From WHSP01 sp964424945 (GTDB lineage: Bacteria > Gemmatimonadota > Gemmatimonadetes > Longimicrobiales > Longimicrobiaceae), in contig CAYRLB010000026.1 in assembly GCA_964424945.1 (NCBI GenBank), forward strand, positions 1-32,369: a stretch of DNA of 32,369 nt, in the 5' to 3' direction. Both the position numbers and the translations under genes were made by a program. Positions within the stretch are counted from its first letter, which is position 1, and every line of letters begins with the position of its first letter. The notes under the pieces are model-generated. The model did no database searches. It was not told the DNA's origin and saw only the letters and a list, made by a program, of their open reading frames with translations. Positions 7,471 through 15,243 of this stretch are shown one piece after another.

Positions 7471-8262
7471 TCACTCCGAAGCCCTGCTGACCTGAACATC
7501 TTCTCCCCAGAGCCGCCCGGCGACAGCCTCCACCCTCTCGGGCTCGCCGGTGGTGAGCAGGGAGAAGCGACCTTTCCCGACCGGCGCTTTCAGCGCCTTC
7601 TCCTCCAGAACCCGATCCACCTGTCTGGCTACAGCCTCCCCGCTGTCCAGAATCTGGACACCTTCACCTACAACTCTCGCGATCGTATTCCTCAGGAAGG
7701 GATAGTGCGTGCACCCCAGCACCACCCGATCGGCGCCCGACCCGAGGATGGGGTTGAGCACATCCCTGACCCTCTCCGCTGCCGCATCATCCTCGAGGGA
7801 GCCAGCCTCGACCAGTTCCACAAAGCCCGGACAGGGGATCTTCATCACCTGAACGCCCGCGCCGTGATTGTCGACGAGACGGTTGAAACGCTCCGTCTTC
7901 AGGGTCGCTGGGGTCGCTAGAACGGCGATGCGACCGGATCGGGTGCCTGCGGCGGCTGGTTTCACGGCGGGTTCGAGTCCGACGATCGGAATGTCGAAGC
8001 ATTCGCGCAGAACCTCCAGCGCGGCACCTGATGCCGAATTGCACGCCACGACGACGATCTTCGCGCCCGCATCCACAAGGATTCGGGTGACGGTCACAGC
8101 GCGATCGCGGATTTCCTCGAGGCTCCTCCCGCCATACGGAACGTAGGCTGAATCCGCGATGTAGAGCAGATCCTCGCCGGGCAGCCGGCGCCGTATCTCG
8201 CGCGCGATGCTGAGCCCGCCGAGACCCGAATCGAAGATCCCGACGGGTCGGGAGTCGCTCAT
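7471..8262 (-). CDS. murI: Glutamate racemase
   Basis: This 263-residue enzyme makes D-glutamate for peptidoglycan by cofactor-free racemisation. The N-terminus VGIFDSGLGGLSIAREI is diagnostic. The two catalytic cysteines are visible as C74 in VVACNSASGAAL and C184 in VLGCTHYPFL, each in its standard context. Length fits the family (about 265). The correct start is the ATG at 8260-8262: the open frame continues upstream but codes for non-homologous sequence that lies in another frame of the DUF5683 gene. It overlaps that gene by 4 nt, so the two are probably co-translated. It converges with the LpxH-like gene with only 8 nt between the stops. Confidence 0.96.
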   Translation of the reverse strand: MSDSRPVGIFDSGLGGLSIAREIRRRLPGEDLLYIADSAYVPYGGRSLEEIRDRAVTVTRILVDAGAKIVVVACNSASGAALEVLRECFDIPIVGLEPAVKPAAAGTRSGRIAVLATPATLKTERFNRLVDNHGAGVQVMKIPCPGFVELVEAGSLEDDAAAERVRDVLNPILGSGADRVVLGCTHYPFLRNTIARVVGEGVQILDSGEAVARQVDRVLEEKALKAPVGKGRFSLLTTGEPERVEAVAGRLWGEDVQVSRASE

Positions 8263-8795
8263 CGTGCGCCGCCCACCGGGACCCGTGTCTCCAGCCGGAC
8301 GCCCCCACCCTCCGCCGAACGGACCTGCACCCGCTCCCCGAAATCGGCGAGATACGCCGACACATACGCGTCGGCGCCGGATAGGAACATCAGGAAGATG
8401 GTCAGAGCGGCCCAATCTTCGAAATGCTGGCCTCTCGCGAGCGCGAAGTCGCTCTCGTCGCCCGGCTCGATGACGCCCGTGTCTCGAAGCCATTGCTGCT
8501 CGGCGCGCGCGTCCGCGAGCTGCTGGCGGGTGAGATAGGTCATCCAGCCGCTGCCGGCGGCGAGTGCGAAGTACACCGCGCCCCGCGCTGGGGCACCGAC
8601 ATGCGCCTGACCCCAGCCGGGAAGGAGCACCGACCGAAAGAAGGCGCCGCCCGGCGAGAAGGGTGGATCGTACACTTCGGGCTGAGCCGCTGTCGTATCC
8701 GCCGCAGGAGCCGTAGGCAGAAGCTGCCCGACCAGCATGGAGGGCAGAAGAAGAGTCAGAATGACAGACGCGACGGCGCGCCGCAGGGATCTCAC
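8259..8795 (-). CDS. DUF5683-like membrane protein
   Basis: This 178-residue protein has an N-terminal signal peptide or first membrane segment (RAVASVILTLLLPSMLVGQ). The mature part has FFRSVLLPGWGQAHVGAPARGAVY, where the PGxGQxxxGxxxxG pattern is the mark of DUF5683/P13-like families, then a second hydrophobic segment (YFALAAGSGWMTYLT) and a third (AALTIFLMFLSGADAYVSAYLA). The likely start is GTG at 8793-8795; no strong Shine-Dalgarno is seen. The function of the family is not known to me. Its 4-nt overlap with murI suggests a link to cell-envelope growth, which is inference. Confidence 0.78.
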   Translation of the reverse strand: MRSLRRAVASVILTLLLPSMLVGQLLPTAPAADTTAAQPEVYDPPFSPGGAFFRSVLLPGWGQAHVGAPARGAVYFALAAGSGWMTYLTRQQLADARAEQQWLRDTGVIEPGDESDFALARGQHFEDWAALTIFLMFLSGADAYVSAYLADFGERVQVRSAEGGGVRLETRVPVGGAR

Positions 8796-8824
8796 GGGGG
8801 ACTATTTTTCCGTAGGAAGAGCGA

Positions 8825-8848
8825 CGGCCCGCACGGGGTCGCGGGCCG
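8825..8848 (-). promoter_or_regulatory. Hairpin in the leader of the DUF5683-murI pair
   Basis: An 8-bp perfect stem (CGGCCCGC at 8825-8832 with GCGGGCCG at 8841-8848) encloses an 8-nt loop, 30-53 nt upstream of the GTG start. There is no T-run on either side, so a simple terminator is unlikely. It may shape the messenger leader, or be neutral. Confidence 0.4.
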
Positions 8849-8883
8849 ATCGCCGGCGAAAAAGCTAGTAGTGGAGCCCGGGC

Positions 8884-8911
8884 TTTGCAAAAGACCGTCC
8901 GCTCGTACAAT
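8884..8911 (+). promoter_or_regulatory. Candidate sigma-70-type promoter of the rhomboid-add pair
   Basis: TTTGCA at 8884-8889 and TACAAT at 8906-8911 are separated by 16 nt. TACAAT matches the -10 consensus at five of six positions; the -35 match is partial. The position, about 80 nt before the GTG start of the rhomboid gene, is suitable. Confidence 0.4.
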
Positions 8912-8989
8912 CTGTCGAGGCGCGGCTGATCCGATCGGTTGCCGCCGCCATCGTCGGCAACCATCGCCATATCATGCACCCGGAGAGCC

Positions 8990-9712
8990 GTGATACCTCT
9001 TCAGGACGAGAACCCGACCGAGCTGAGCCCCCTCTTCACAATGGGCTTCCTCGCGCTGAATGTCGCCGTCTGGTTCCTGGTGCAGGGTGGCGGATCCGGC
9101 CCCGCGCTCCTCGCATCGGTCATGAACTTCGGCTTCGTGCCCTGCGAACTGACGGGCGCGTGCCAGCCTGGAAGCTTGGGATGGGCCTCCGTCATGACCT
9201 CAATGTTCATGCATGGCGGCTGGGAACACCTCCTCGGCAACATGGTGTTCCTCTGGGTCTTCGGGAACAACATCGAAGATTCGATGGGGCATCTGCGCTT
9301 CTTCGCCTTCTATCTCCTGTGCGGGATCGCGGCGGCCGCTGCGCATATCTACCTTGAGCCGACCAGCGCCCTTCCCGCCGTCGGCGCGAGTGGCGCCATC
9401 AGCGGCATCATGGGAGCGTACATCGTCCTCTATCCGCGCGTACGCGTGCTGACCTGGTTTCCGCCCTTCTTCATGTTCTCCCTCCCGGCATTCGTCCTTC
9501 TCGGCTACTGGTTCTTCCTCCAACTCGCGATGGGGGTGGTGACGGTAGGCTCGCAGGCTGCCGATCAGGGCGGACCCGCAGTTTGGGCCCACGTTGGTGG
9601 GTTTGTTGCTGGGGTGGTGCTCATCAGGCTCTTCGAGAAGAAAGAGCTTACCTTCGCCAAGAACAACAAAATCAAGCTGTCTCGACAAGACGCCCGCAGA
9701 CTGGAGTGGTGA
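8990..9712 (+). CDS. Rhomboid-family intramembrane serine protease
   Basis: This 240-residue polytopic membrane protein cleaves other membrane proteins within the bilayer. The catalytic serine is S135 in GASGAISG and the catalytic histidine H201 in WAHVGGFVAG. The HGGWEHLLGNM segment (H75, H80, N84) supplies the oxyanion-region residues of loop and TM2. About six hydrophobic segments are present, and the C-terminus is a short basic cytoplasmic tail. The start is GTG at 8990, chosen because GGAGAG lies directly before it and because the sequence upstream codes for an unlikely polar extension. Two loop cysteines (PCELTGAC) might form a disulfide. The stop overlaps the adenosine deaminase start by one base. 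Confidence 0.93.
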   Translation: MIPLQDENPTELSPLFTMGFLALNVAVWFLVQGGGSGPALLASVMNFGFVPCELTGACQPGSLGWASVMTSMFMHGGWEHLLGNMVFLWVFGNNIEDSMGHLRFFAFYLLCGIAAAAAHIYLEPTSALPAVGASGAISGIMGAYIVLYPRVRVLTWFPPFFMFSLPAFVLLGYWFFLQLAMGVVTVGSQAADQGGPAVWAHVGGFVAGVVLIRLFEKKELTFAKNNKIKLSRQDARRLEW

Positions 9713-10770
9713 TGAAAAGGGACGATGCAGTACGAGCCGACCTGCAACAGAAGATCATCGCGCTGCCCAAGGCAGAGCTTCACGTTCACCTGGATGGGTC
9801 TCTGCGCGCCGCGACGATGCTGGAACTCGCACAGGATGCCGGCGTCACGCTCCCCGGGGACGACGCCGACAGCCTCCAGGAATACATGCACGTCCGGGAA
9901 GCACGGAACCTCGAGGAGTACCTGGCGCGCTTCGATACGACCCTCTCCGTGATGCAGAGCGCGGCAGCGCTCGAACGGGCCGCCTACGAACTCGCGGAGG
10001 ATCTCGCGCAGGAGGGTGTCTGGTATGCGGAGATCAGATTCTCCCCGATCCTTCACACCCGCGCGGGGCTTCTTCTGGAGGATGTGGTGGAAGCGGTGCT
10101 GCGTGGCTTGCGACGGGCGGAGCGGGACGTTGGCGCACGCTGCCAGGTGATCATCTGCGGCATCCGGAATATGGATCCGGCAACCTCACAGATCCTTGCC
10201 GACCTCACCGTCGCATTCAAGGGAAAGGGTGTCGTCGCATTCGACCTGGCGGGCGCGGAGTACAACTATCCGGCGAAGAAGCACAGGAATGCCTTCTACA
10301 CTGTGCTGAACGCGAACATGGCGGCGACGATCCACGCGGGGGAGGCGTACGGTGCGGAGTCCATCCATCAGGCGCTCCACTACTGCCGGGCACACCGGAT
10401 CGGGCACGGAACACGACTTTTCGAAGACCGCGACCTGATGCAGTACGTAATCGACTTCCGTGTACCGATCGAGATCTGCCTGACCTCGAATGTGCAGACC
10501 CGGGCCGTGGCGAGCTTCGAGGAGCACCCGGTCCGCCAATACTTCGACGAGGGTGTGGTCATCAGCCTCAACACCGACAACCGTCTGATGAGCCGCACGA
10601 CGATCACCGACGAGTATCTGCTGGCCTACGACCATCTCGGTTTTGAATGGTCGGAACTCGCCCGAATCGCGCGGATGAGTTTCGAGGCGGCCTTCCTCCC
10701 CTGGCAGGACAAAGTTCGGATTATCGAGCGCTTCGACGCGGCGGTCGGCAGCGCCGCTCGCTCACCCTGA
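9712..10770 (+). CDS. add: Adenosine deaminase
   Basis: This 352-residue amidohydrolase converts adenosine or deoxyadenosine to inosine in purine salvage. Zinc ligands are H24 and H26 in ELHVHLDGS, H208 in IHAGE (with catalytic E211), the later H232 in RIGHGTRLF, and D289 in SLNTDNRLMS. The TDN variant, rather than TDD, also occurs in many bacterial deaminases. Length matches the family. The ATG at 9712 shares a base with the rhomboid stop (TGATG), and GGAG sits six bases ahead, within the rhomboid gene, so this start is favoured over upstream in-frame codons. A related nucleoside, such as an aminofutalosine-type substrate, cannot be excluded from sequence alone. Confidence 0.9.
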   Translation: MKRDDAVRADLQQKIIALPKAELHVHLDGSLRAATMLELAQDAGVTLPGDDADSLQEYMHVREARNLEEYLARFDTTLSVMQSAAALERAAYELAEDLAQEGVWYAEIRFSPILHTRAGLLLEDVVEAVLRGLRRAERDVGARCQVIICGIRNMDPATSQILADLTVAFKGKGVVAFDLAGAEYNYPAKKHRNAFYTVLNANMAATIHAGEAYGAESIHQALHYCRAHRIGHGTRLFEDRDLMQYVIDFRVPIEICLTSNVQTRAVASFEEHPVRQYFDEGVVISLNTDNRLMSRTTITDEYLLAYDHLGFEWSELARIARMSFEAAFLPWQDKVRIIERFDAAVGSAARSP

Positions 10771-10787
10771 ACCGGGGGTCAGCCGGT
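10771..10787. terminator. Small hairpin between converging add and CBS genes
   Basis: ACCGG at 10771-10775 pairs with CCGGT at 10783-10787 around a 7-nt loop, exactly across the 8-nt gap and the CBS stop codon. The stem is short and no T-run follows, so termination function is weakly supported. Confidence 0.25.
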
Positions 10788-12164
10788 GATGTAGTGAAGA
10801 ACGTCGTAGCGGGTGATGATGCCGGACAGTTCCCCCTCGCGCCGCACGAGCACCGCCGGATTCTGACGCGTCAGCAGCCGTGTGATTGCCGGAAGATCGA
10901 CAGTCGCATCGACGACCGGGAAGGGTGCATCCATCACCTCATGGACCGGGTGATCGATGAGCGTCGGGCTCTCGATCACCCGCGCCATCAGTGACCCCTC
11001 TGAGATGTGCCCGACGCACTCGCCGGCGTTCAGCACCGGGAGCTGCGACACATTGTGTTCGGTAATGTAGGCGAGCGCCTTCCGGACAGTGGTGGAAGGG
11101 TCGACTGCAACCAGCCCCGCCGGAGCGCCCTCCCCCTTCGCGACCACCATCGTCGCGGCGCTCACGCGGGCCGGCTCCATCAGCCGGTTCTCCTGCATCC
11201 ACTCGTCGTTGTAGAGCTTCGAGAGATACCGTTCGCCGGTATCGCATAGGATGCAGACGATACAGGCATCCGGGTCTGCGACTTCTCGCGCGACCGAGAG
11301 CGCCGTGTGCACGATCAGGCCGCTCGATCCGCCGACGAAAAGGCCCTCTTCCCGGGTCAGTCGTCGGGCCATCGCGAAGGAGGTCCGGTCATCGACCGAC
11401 CGCCACTCATCGACGATGTCCATATCGAGTGCGCCGGGGACCTTGTCCTGACCGATCCCCTCGACCTTGTAAGGCGTCGACTCCCCCTTCTTCCCCGTCT
11501 CCGACAGCTCGCGGAGGATCGATCCGACCGGGTCGCCGCCGATGATGCGGATCCCGGGGTTCTTCTCCTTGAGGTAGCGACCGACGCCGGTGATCGTGCC
11601 GCCCGTTCCGGCCGCCGCGATGAAGTGGGTGATGCGGCCTTCGGTCTGCTCCCAGATCTCGGGCCCTGTCGTCGCGTAATGTGCGGCGGGGTTCGCCTGG
11701 TTGTAGAACTGGTCCGCGAGGATGGCATTCGGCGTGTCGCGGGCGATGCGCTTCGCCGTCTCCACGTAGTTGTCCGGATGGTCGGGGGGGACGGCGGCCG
11801 GCGTGACGATGACCTCCGCTCCGAACGCCTTCAGGAGCCTCACCTTCTCCTGACTCATCTTGTCGGAGATGGTGAAGATGCAGCGATAGCCACGCTCCAC
11901 CGCAGCGATGGCGAGGCCGATGCCGGTGTTCCCGCTCGTCCCTTCGACGATCGTCCCGCCCGGCTTCAGCCTGCCCTCCCTCTCCGCCGCCTCGATGATT
12001 GCCGGCCCGATGCGGTCCTTCACCGATCCACCCGGGTTCATGAACTCGGCCTTGCCATAAACCGGTGTCGGGATACCGGCCCCGACCCGGCGGAGGCGGA
12101 TCAGCGGCGTCCACCCGATGGTGTCGAGGACGCTCTCATACGGACGTTGATGTCGGATCGTCAC
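10779..12164 (-). CDS. Cystathionine beta-synthase (PLP domain plus CBS-domain pair)
   Basis: This 461-residue enzyme condenses serine and homocysteine to cystathionine, or acts as a cysteine synthase with a regulatory tail. The PLP lysine is K49 in NPGGSVKDRIG. EGTSGNTGIGLA binds the substrate carboxylate and AAGTGGTITGVG binds the PLP phosphate. SSGLIVHTAL and LCDTGERYLSKLYND follow as in CBS enzymes; the latter (SDSxRNYMTKFLxDxW-like) distinguishes CBS from CysK/CysM. Residues about 345-461 form two CBS repeats, seen as VDPSTTVRKALAYITEHNVSQLPVL-like pattern and a terminal LSGIITRYDVLHYI, which usually bind adenosyl ligands. The GTG start at 12164 lies 3 nt after the TonB-domain gene. It converges with add, with 8 nt between stops. 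Confidence 0.93.
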   Translation of the reverse strand: MTIRHQRPYESVLDTIGWTPLIRLRRVGAGIPTPVYGKAEFMNPGGSVKDRIGPAIIEAAEREGRLKPGGTIVEGTSGNTGIGLAIAAVERGYRCIFTISDKMSQEKVRLLKAFGAEVIVTPAAVPPDHPDNYVETAKRIARDTPNAILADQFYNQANPAAHYATTGPEIWEQTEGRITHFIAAAGTGGTITGVGRYLKEKNPGIRIIGGDPVGSILRELSETGKKGESTPYKVEGIGQDKVPGALDMDIVDEWRSVDDRTSFAMARRLTREEGLFVGGSSGLIVHTALSVAREVADPDACIVCILCDTGERYLSKLYNDEWMQENRLMEPARVSAATMVVAKGEGAPAGLVAVDPSTTVRKALAYITEHNVSQLPVLNAGECVGHISEGSLMARVIESPTLIDHPVHEVMDAPFPVVDATVDLPAITRLLTRQNPAVLVRREGELSGIITRYDVLHYITG

Positions 12165-12167
12165 GGT

Positions 12168-12548
12168 TCACTCGGGGAGATTTACTTCGACCGAATCGTT
12201 CGGCAGATGGAATTGAACGGGAAGGAGCACCGTGACCGCGACGCTGTCATTCCCCCGCCGCGCCGGATCGAAAAGAAGTCCCGCGACGCCGCGCACGGCC
12301 GCGGAGTCGAACTCTTCATGTCCGCTGGTTTCCCGAACCTTCGCCGAGTCGACGGTCCCGGTCCGGGACACATGCAGCTCGAGCATCGTCTCTCCTTCGA
12401 CTCCCGCGTCCCAGAGCTCCTCCGGGTAGTGGAAGGGAGAGGAGGTGAGCTGTCGTGGAGGTGTATCCGGCGCGCGGTCACCGCACGCGGTCGATGTGAT
12501 CGCGAGAGCAACTGCGAGCGGGATGACACTGCTTCTGGATCTGGTCAC
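12168..12548 (-). CDS. Small lipoprotein with a TonB C-terminal-like domain
   Basis: This 126-residue protein has a signal peptide and a lipobox (ITSTAC, Cys22), then a domain that looks like the TonB C-terminal fold. FHYPEELWDAGVEGETMLELHVSRTG matches the YPxxAxxxGxxGxVxLxxxVxxdG pattern, followed by KVRETSGHEEFDSAAVRGVAGLLFDPARR (SSGxxxLDxAAxxAvxxxxFxPA-like) and a last strand VTVLLPVQFHL. It has no transmembrane anchor or Pro-rich spacer, so it is not a normal TonB energy transducer. It lies 10 nt after mutS and 3 nt before the CBS gene. The start is GTG at 12548. The role is unknown; it may be an outer-membrane or periplasmic adaptor. Confidence 0.75.
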   Translation of the reverse strand: MTRSRSSVIPLAVALAITSTACGDRAPDTPPRQLTSSPFHYPEELWDAGVEGETMLELHVSRTGTVDSAKVRETSGHEEFDSAAVRGVAGLLFDPARRGNDSVAVTVLLPVQFHLPNDSVEVNLPE

Positions 12549-12558
12549 TCCAGTTCCG

Positions 12559-15159
12559 TCATTCTGGTTGGGATCCGGCCTGGTCCTTCAGCTCCGCGAG
12601 AAGTGCCAGTGCCTGAATCGGTGTCAGCTGGTTCGGATCGAGCGTCCGAAGGCGCTCCACAATCGGGTGTTCACCGGCAGGAAACAGACCGAGTTGAGAC
12701 GCGTCCGGGGGCGGAGGGGCTGAACGGGCCCGCCCGCTCCCCTCCCTGCCCCGCTGCTCCAGCTCCGCCAGGAGCGTCCTCGCCCGCTGGATCACTTCCG
12801 CCGGCAGCCCCGCGAGCCGGGCGACCTCCACGCCGTATGATCGGTCGGCGCCACCGTGCACGAGGGAGCGAATGAAGATAATCGACTCCCCCTCTTCCTT
12901 GACCGCGACGCTGTAGTTCACCGTACCCTCGAGACGACCGGAAAGCTCGGTGAGCTCATGATAGTGCGTCGCGAAGACCGTCCTCGCGCCGATCCTGTCA
13001 TGGATGAACTCGGTCACCGCCGTCGCGACGCTGAGCCCATCCCACGTCGACGTCCCCCGGCCGATCTCATCGAGCAGAATGAGGGAGCGGTCGGTCGCAG
13101 CATTCAGAATCGCGCCCGTCTCGGTCATCTCGACCATGAAGGTCGATCGACCCCGGACGAGATTGTCGGACGCGCCGACCCGCGTGAAGATACGGTCCGC
13201 CACGCCGACCGTCGCCTCCGCGGCCGGCACGAAGGAGCCGATCTGCGTGAGGAGAACGATCAGGCCGATCTGCCGCAGGACGGTCGACTTACCGGCCATG
13301 TTCGGGCCGGTGAGGACGATCACCCGCTGCTCCTCGTCGAGCCGCACATCGTTGGGGATGAAATCCTCCCGCGGCATCATCGTCTCCACGACGGGGTGCC
13401 GTCCCCGACGGATCGTCAGGCCGTACTCGTTCGATATCGTCGGTTTGACATAGTCCGCACGGACGGCAAGCTCTGCCAGACCCGTCAGAACGTCGATGAG
13501 TGCTACCTGTCCGGCGAGACGCTGGATCCCGGGAATGAAGGACGATGCAGTCGAGCGGATCTCATCGAAGATGGTCGACTCGAGGCTCACGATCTTCTCA
13601 TCCGCGCCGAGGACCTTCTCCTCCCATTCCTTCAGCTCAGGTGTGATGTACCGCTCGGCATTGCTGAGGGTCTGACGCCTCTGGAAATGGTCGGGCACGC
13701 GGTCCGCGCTGGCTCGGGAGACCTCCAGATAATACCCGAACACCCTGTTGAACCCGACCTTCAGCGAGTTGATCCCGGTCCGCTCGCGCTCCTGGGCCTG
13801 AAGCCGCGCGATCCAGTCTACGGCGCCCTCTCTCGTGGAACGAAGCTCGTCGAGCTCGGCATTGAACCCGGTCTGGATCACCCCTCCGTCAGCGATGGCG
13901 ACCGGGGCATCGGGCGAGATGGCGGATGTGATGAGCCCGACGAGATCCGCGAGCGGGTCGACATCGCCGACCAGCTTCAACAGCAGCGGCGCGCTGTCAT
14001 TCGAAAGCTCTTCGAGCAGCCCGGGAACCGCAGCGATGGAGGTGGCGAGTGCGATCAGATCCCGCGGCGTGCAGCGCCCGGACGCGACTTTGACCGCGAG
14101 CCGCTCCAGATCGCGAATTTCACGAAGCTGCTGGCGCGTCGCCCGTCGGACGTCCGCTTCCTCCTTTATCTCCTCCACGACATCCAGACGACTCTGGATC
14201 GCCCCGGGATCGAGAAGGGGCGCGAGTACCCATTGACGCAGGAGACGGGCACCCATCGGCGTCAGCGTCCGGTCAACGACGTCCAGAAGTGTTCGGCCGC
14301 CGCCGCTGCCGGCGAGTGACTCCACGAGCTCGAGGTTGCGGCGGGTCATCTCGTCGATGGGCATCGCCGTACCCTCCGCCCGGTAGCGGGGAGGGCTCAG
14401 CACGCCGGCCACTCGTGGTTGAGTATCGTTGAGATACCCGACCGCGGCTCCGAGGGCGCTGATGAGCGCGTCGTCGTCCGGGATGCCGAACCCATCGAGC
14501 GAATGGACCCCGAAATGACGGCGTACGAGATCGCGGGCAGGGGCGGCTTCGAAAAGCCAATCCGGTCGGTAGGTGATCGGGGGGAAGCCGCTGGTACCTT
14601 CGAGGATCAGCTCCCACGAGCGGGGGGCCACGAGTTCCGCCGGTTCGATCCGGCCGAGCGCGTCGATCATCGAGTCGGCCGGGGTGGACTCGACCCTCAA
14701 CTCGCCGGTCGAAAGATCCGCAGTCGCGATCGCGATGCGCCCACCCTCGCCGGGGTCGCCGGCGATAGCCACAAGGAAGTTGTTGCGCCGGACGTCCAGA
14801 AGACCATCGGCGAGTGCCGTCCCGGGGGATATCGTCTCGACGACCTCTCTGCGCACGATCCCCTTCGCGAGCGCCGGATCCTCGACCTGCTCGCAGATGG
14901 CGACCCGCTTCCCCAGCCGGACGAGCTTCTGGAGATAGCCGTCGAGCGCATGCACCGGGATGCCGGCGAGCGGGGCGCGGGAGCTGCCGTTGTTGCGGGA
15001 GGTAAGCGTGATGTCGAGCAGCTTCGCGCCGGCCTCGGCATCCTCGTAGAACATCTCGTAGAAGTCGCCGACCCTGAAGAAGACGAGCGAATCCGGATGG
15101 CGCGCCTTGATCTCGCGCCATTGCTGCATCAACGGTGTGTCGGTCGGGGAGGATTCCAT
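12559..15159 (-). CDS. mutS: DNA mismatch repair protein MutS
   Basis: This 866-residue MutS1 protein recognises mismatches. The N-terminus has LMQQWREIKARHPDSL and FFRVGDFYEMFYEDA, with the mismatch-wedge F-x-E in GDFYEMF. The ATPase region has the P-loop GPNMAGKST (about residue 620-628), then a Walker B region LILLDEIGRGTSTWDG and a FATHYHELTEL histidine motif. The connector, lever and clamp domains fill the middle at normal length (family about 855). The final segment, LTPIQALALLAELK, resembles the C-terminal dimerisation motif. The start ATG at 15159 is preceded by an 84-nt gap that has a TATAAT on the coding strand. mutL is not in the window. Confidence 0.97.
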   Translation of the reverse strand: MESSPTDTPLMQQWREIKARHPDSLVFFRVGDFYEMFYEDAEAGAKLLDITLTSRNNGSSRAPLAGIPVHALDGYLQKLVRLGKRVAICEQVEDPALAKGIVRREVVETISPGTALADGLLDVRRNNFLVAIAGDPGEGGRIAIATADLSTGELRVESTPADSMIDALGRIEPAELVAPRSWELILEGTSGFPPITYRPDWLFEAAPARDLVRRHFGVHSLDGFGIPDDDALISALGAAVGYLNDTQPRVAGVLSPPRYRAEGTAMPIDEMTRRNLELVESLAGSGGGRTLLDVVDRTLTPMGARLLRQWVLAPLLDPGAIQSRLDVVEEIKEEADVRRATRQQLREIRDLERLAVKVASGRCTPRDLIALATSIAAVPGLLEELSNDSAPLLLKLVGDVDPLADLVGLITSAISPDAPVAIADGGVIQTGFNAELDELRSTREGAVDWIARLQAQERERTGINSLKVGFNRVFGYYLEVSRASADRVPDHFQRRQTLSNAERYITPELKEWEEKVLGADEKIVSLESTIFDEIRSTASSFIPGIQRLAGQVALIDVLTGLAELAVRADYVKPTISNEYGLTIRRGRHPVVETMMPREDFIPNDVRLDEEQRVIVLTGPNMAGKSTVLRQIGLIVLLTQIGSFVPAAEATVGVADRIFTRVGASDNLVRGRSTFMVEMTETGAILNAATDRSLILLDEIGRGTSTWDGLSVATAVTEFIHDRIGARTVFATHYHELTELSGRLEGTVNYSVAVKEEGESIIFIRSLVHGGADRSYGVEVARLAGLPAEVIQRARTLLAELEQRGREGSGRARSAPPPPDASQLGLFPAGEHPIVERLRTLDPNQLTPIQALALLAELKDQAGSQPE

Positions 15160-15217
15160 CAGAAAGGATCTCGGCGCACCAGGATCGCGCCGCCGTCAGC
15201 GCCAGTGAACAGATGGC

Positions 15218-15223
15218 ATTATA
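15218..15223 (-). promoter_or_regulatory. Candidate -10 box of the mutS operon
   Basis: A perfect TATAAT reads on the minus strand 59 nt upstream of the mutS start, in the only sizeable gap between holA and mutS. No clear -35 hexamer lies 16-18 nt before it, so the promoter is possible rather than certain. Confidence 0.4.
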
Positions 15224-15243
15224 CGGCCGTCGGTCGGGATGGG

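Noticed and set aside
8263..8979. Upstream extension of murI to a 502-residue protein
   Set aside because: The added 239 residues have no similarity to any racemase and overlap the DUF5683 gene in another frame; the ATG at 8262 is the true start.
9583..9711. Longer start for adenosine deaminase
   Set aside because: The extra residues overlap the rhomboid C-terminus in another frame and do not resemble deaminases; the ATG at 9712 has a good Shine-Dalgarno.
12856..14319. A 487-residue open frame on the plus strand across mutS
   Set aside because: It is exactly antisense to the well-supported mutS gene, has no family motif, and consists of biased residues (Arg, Asp, Pro) as expected from the reverse of GC-rich codons.
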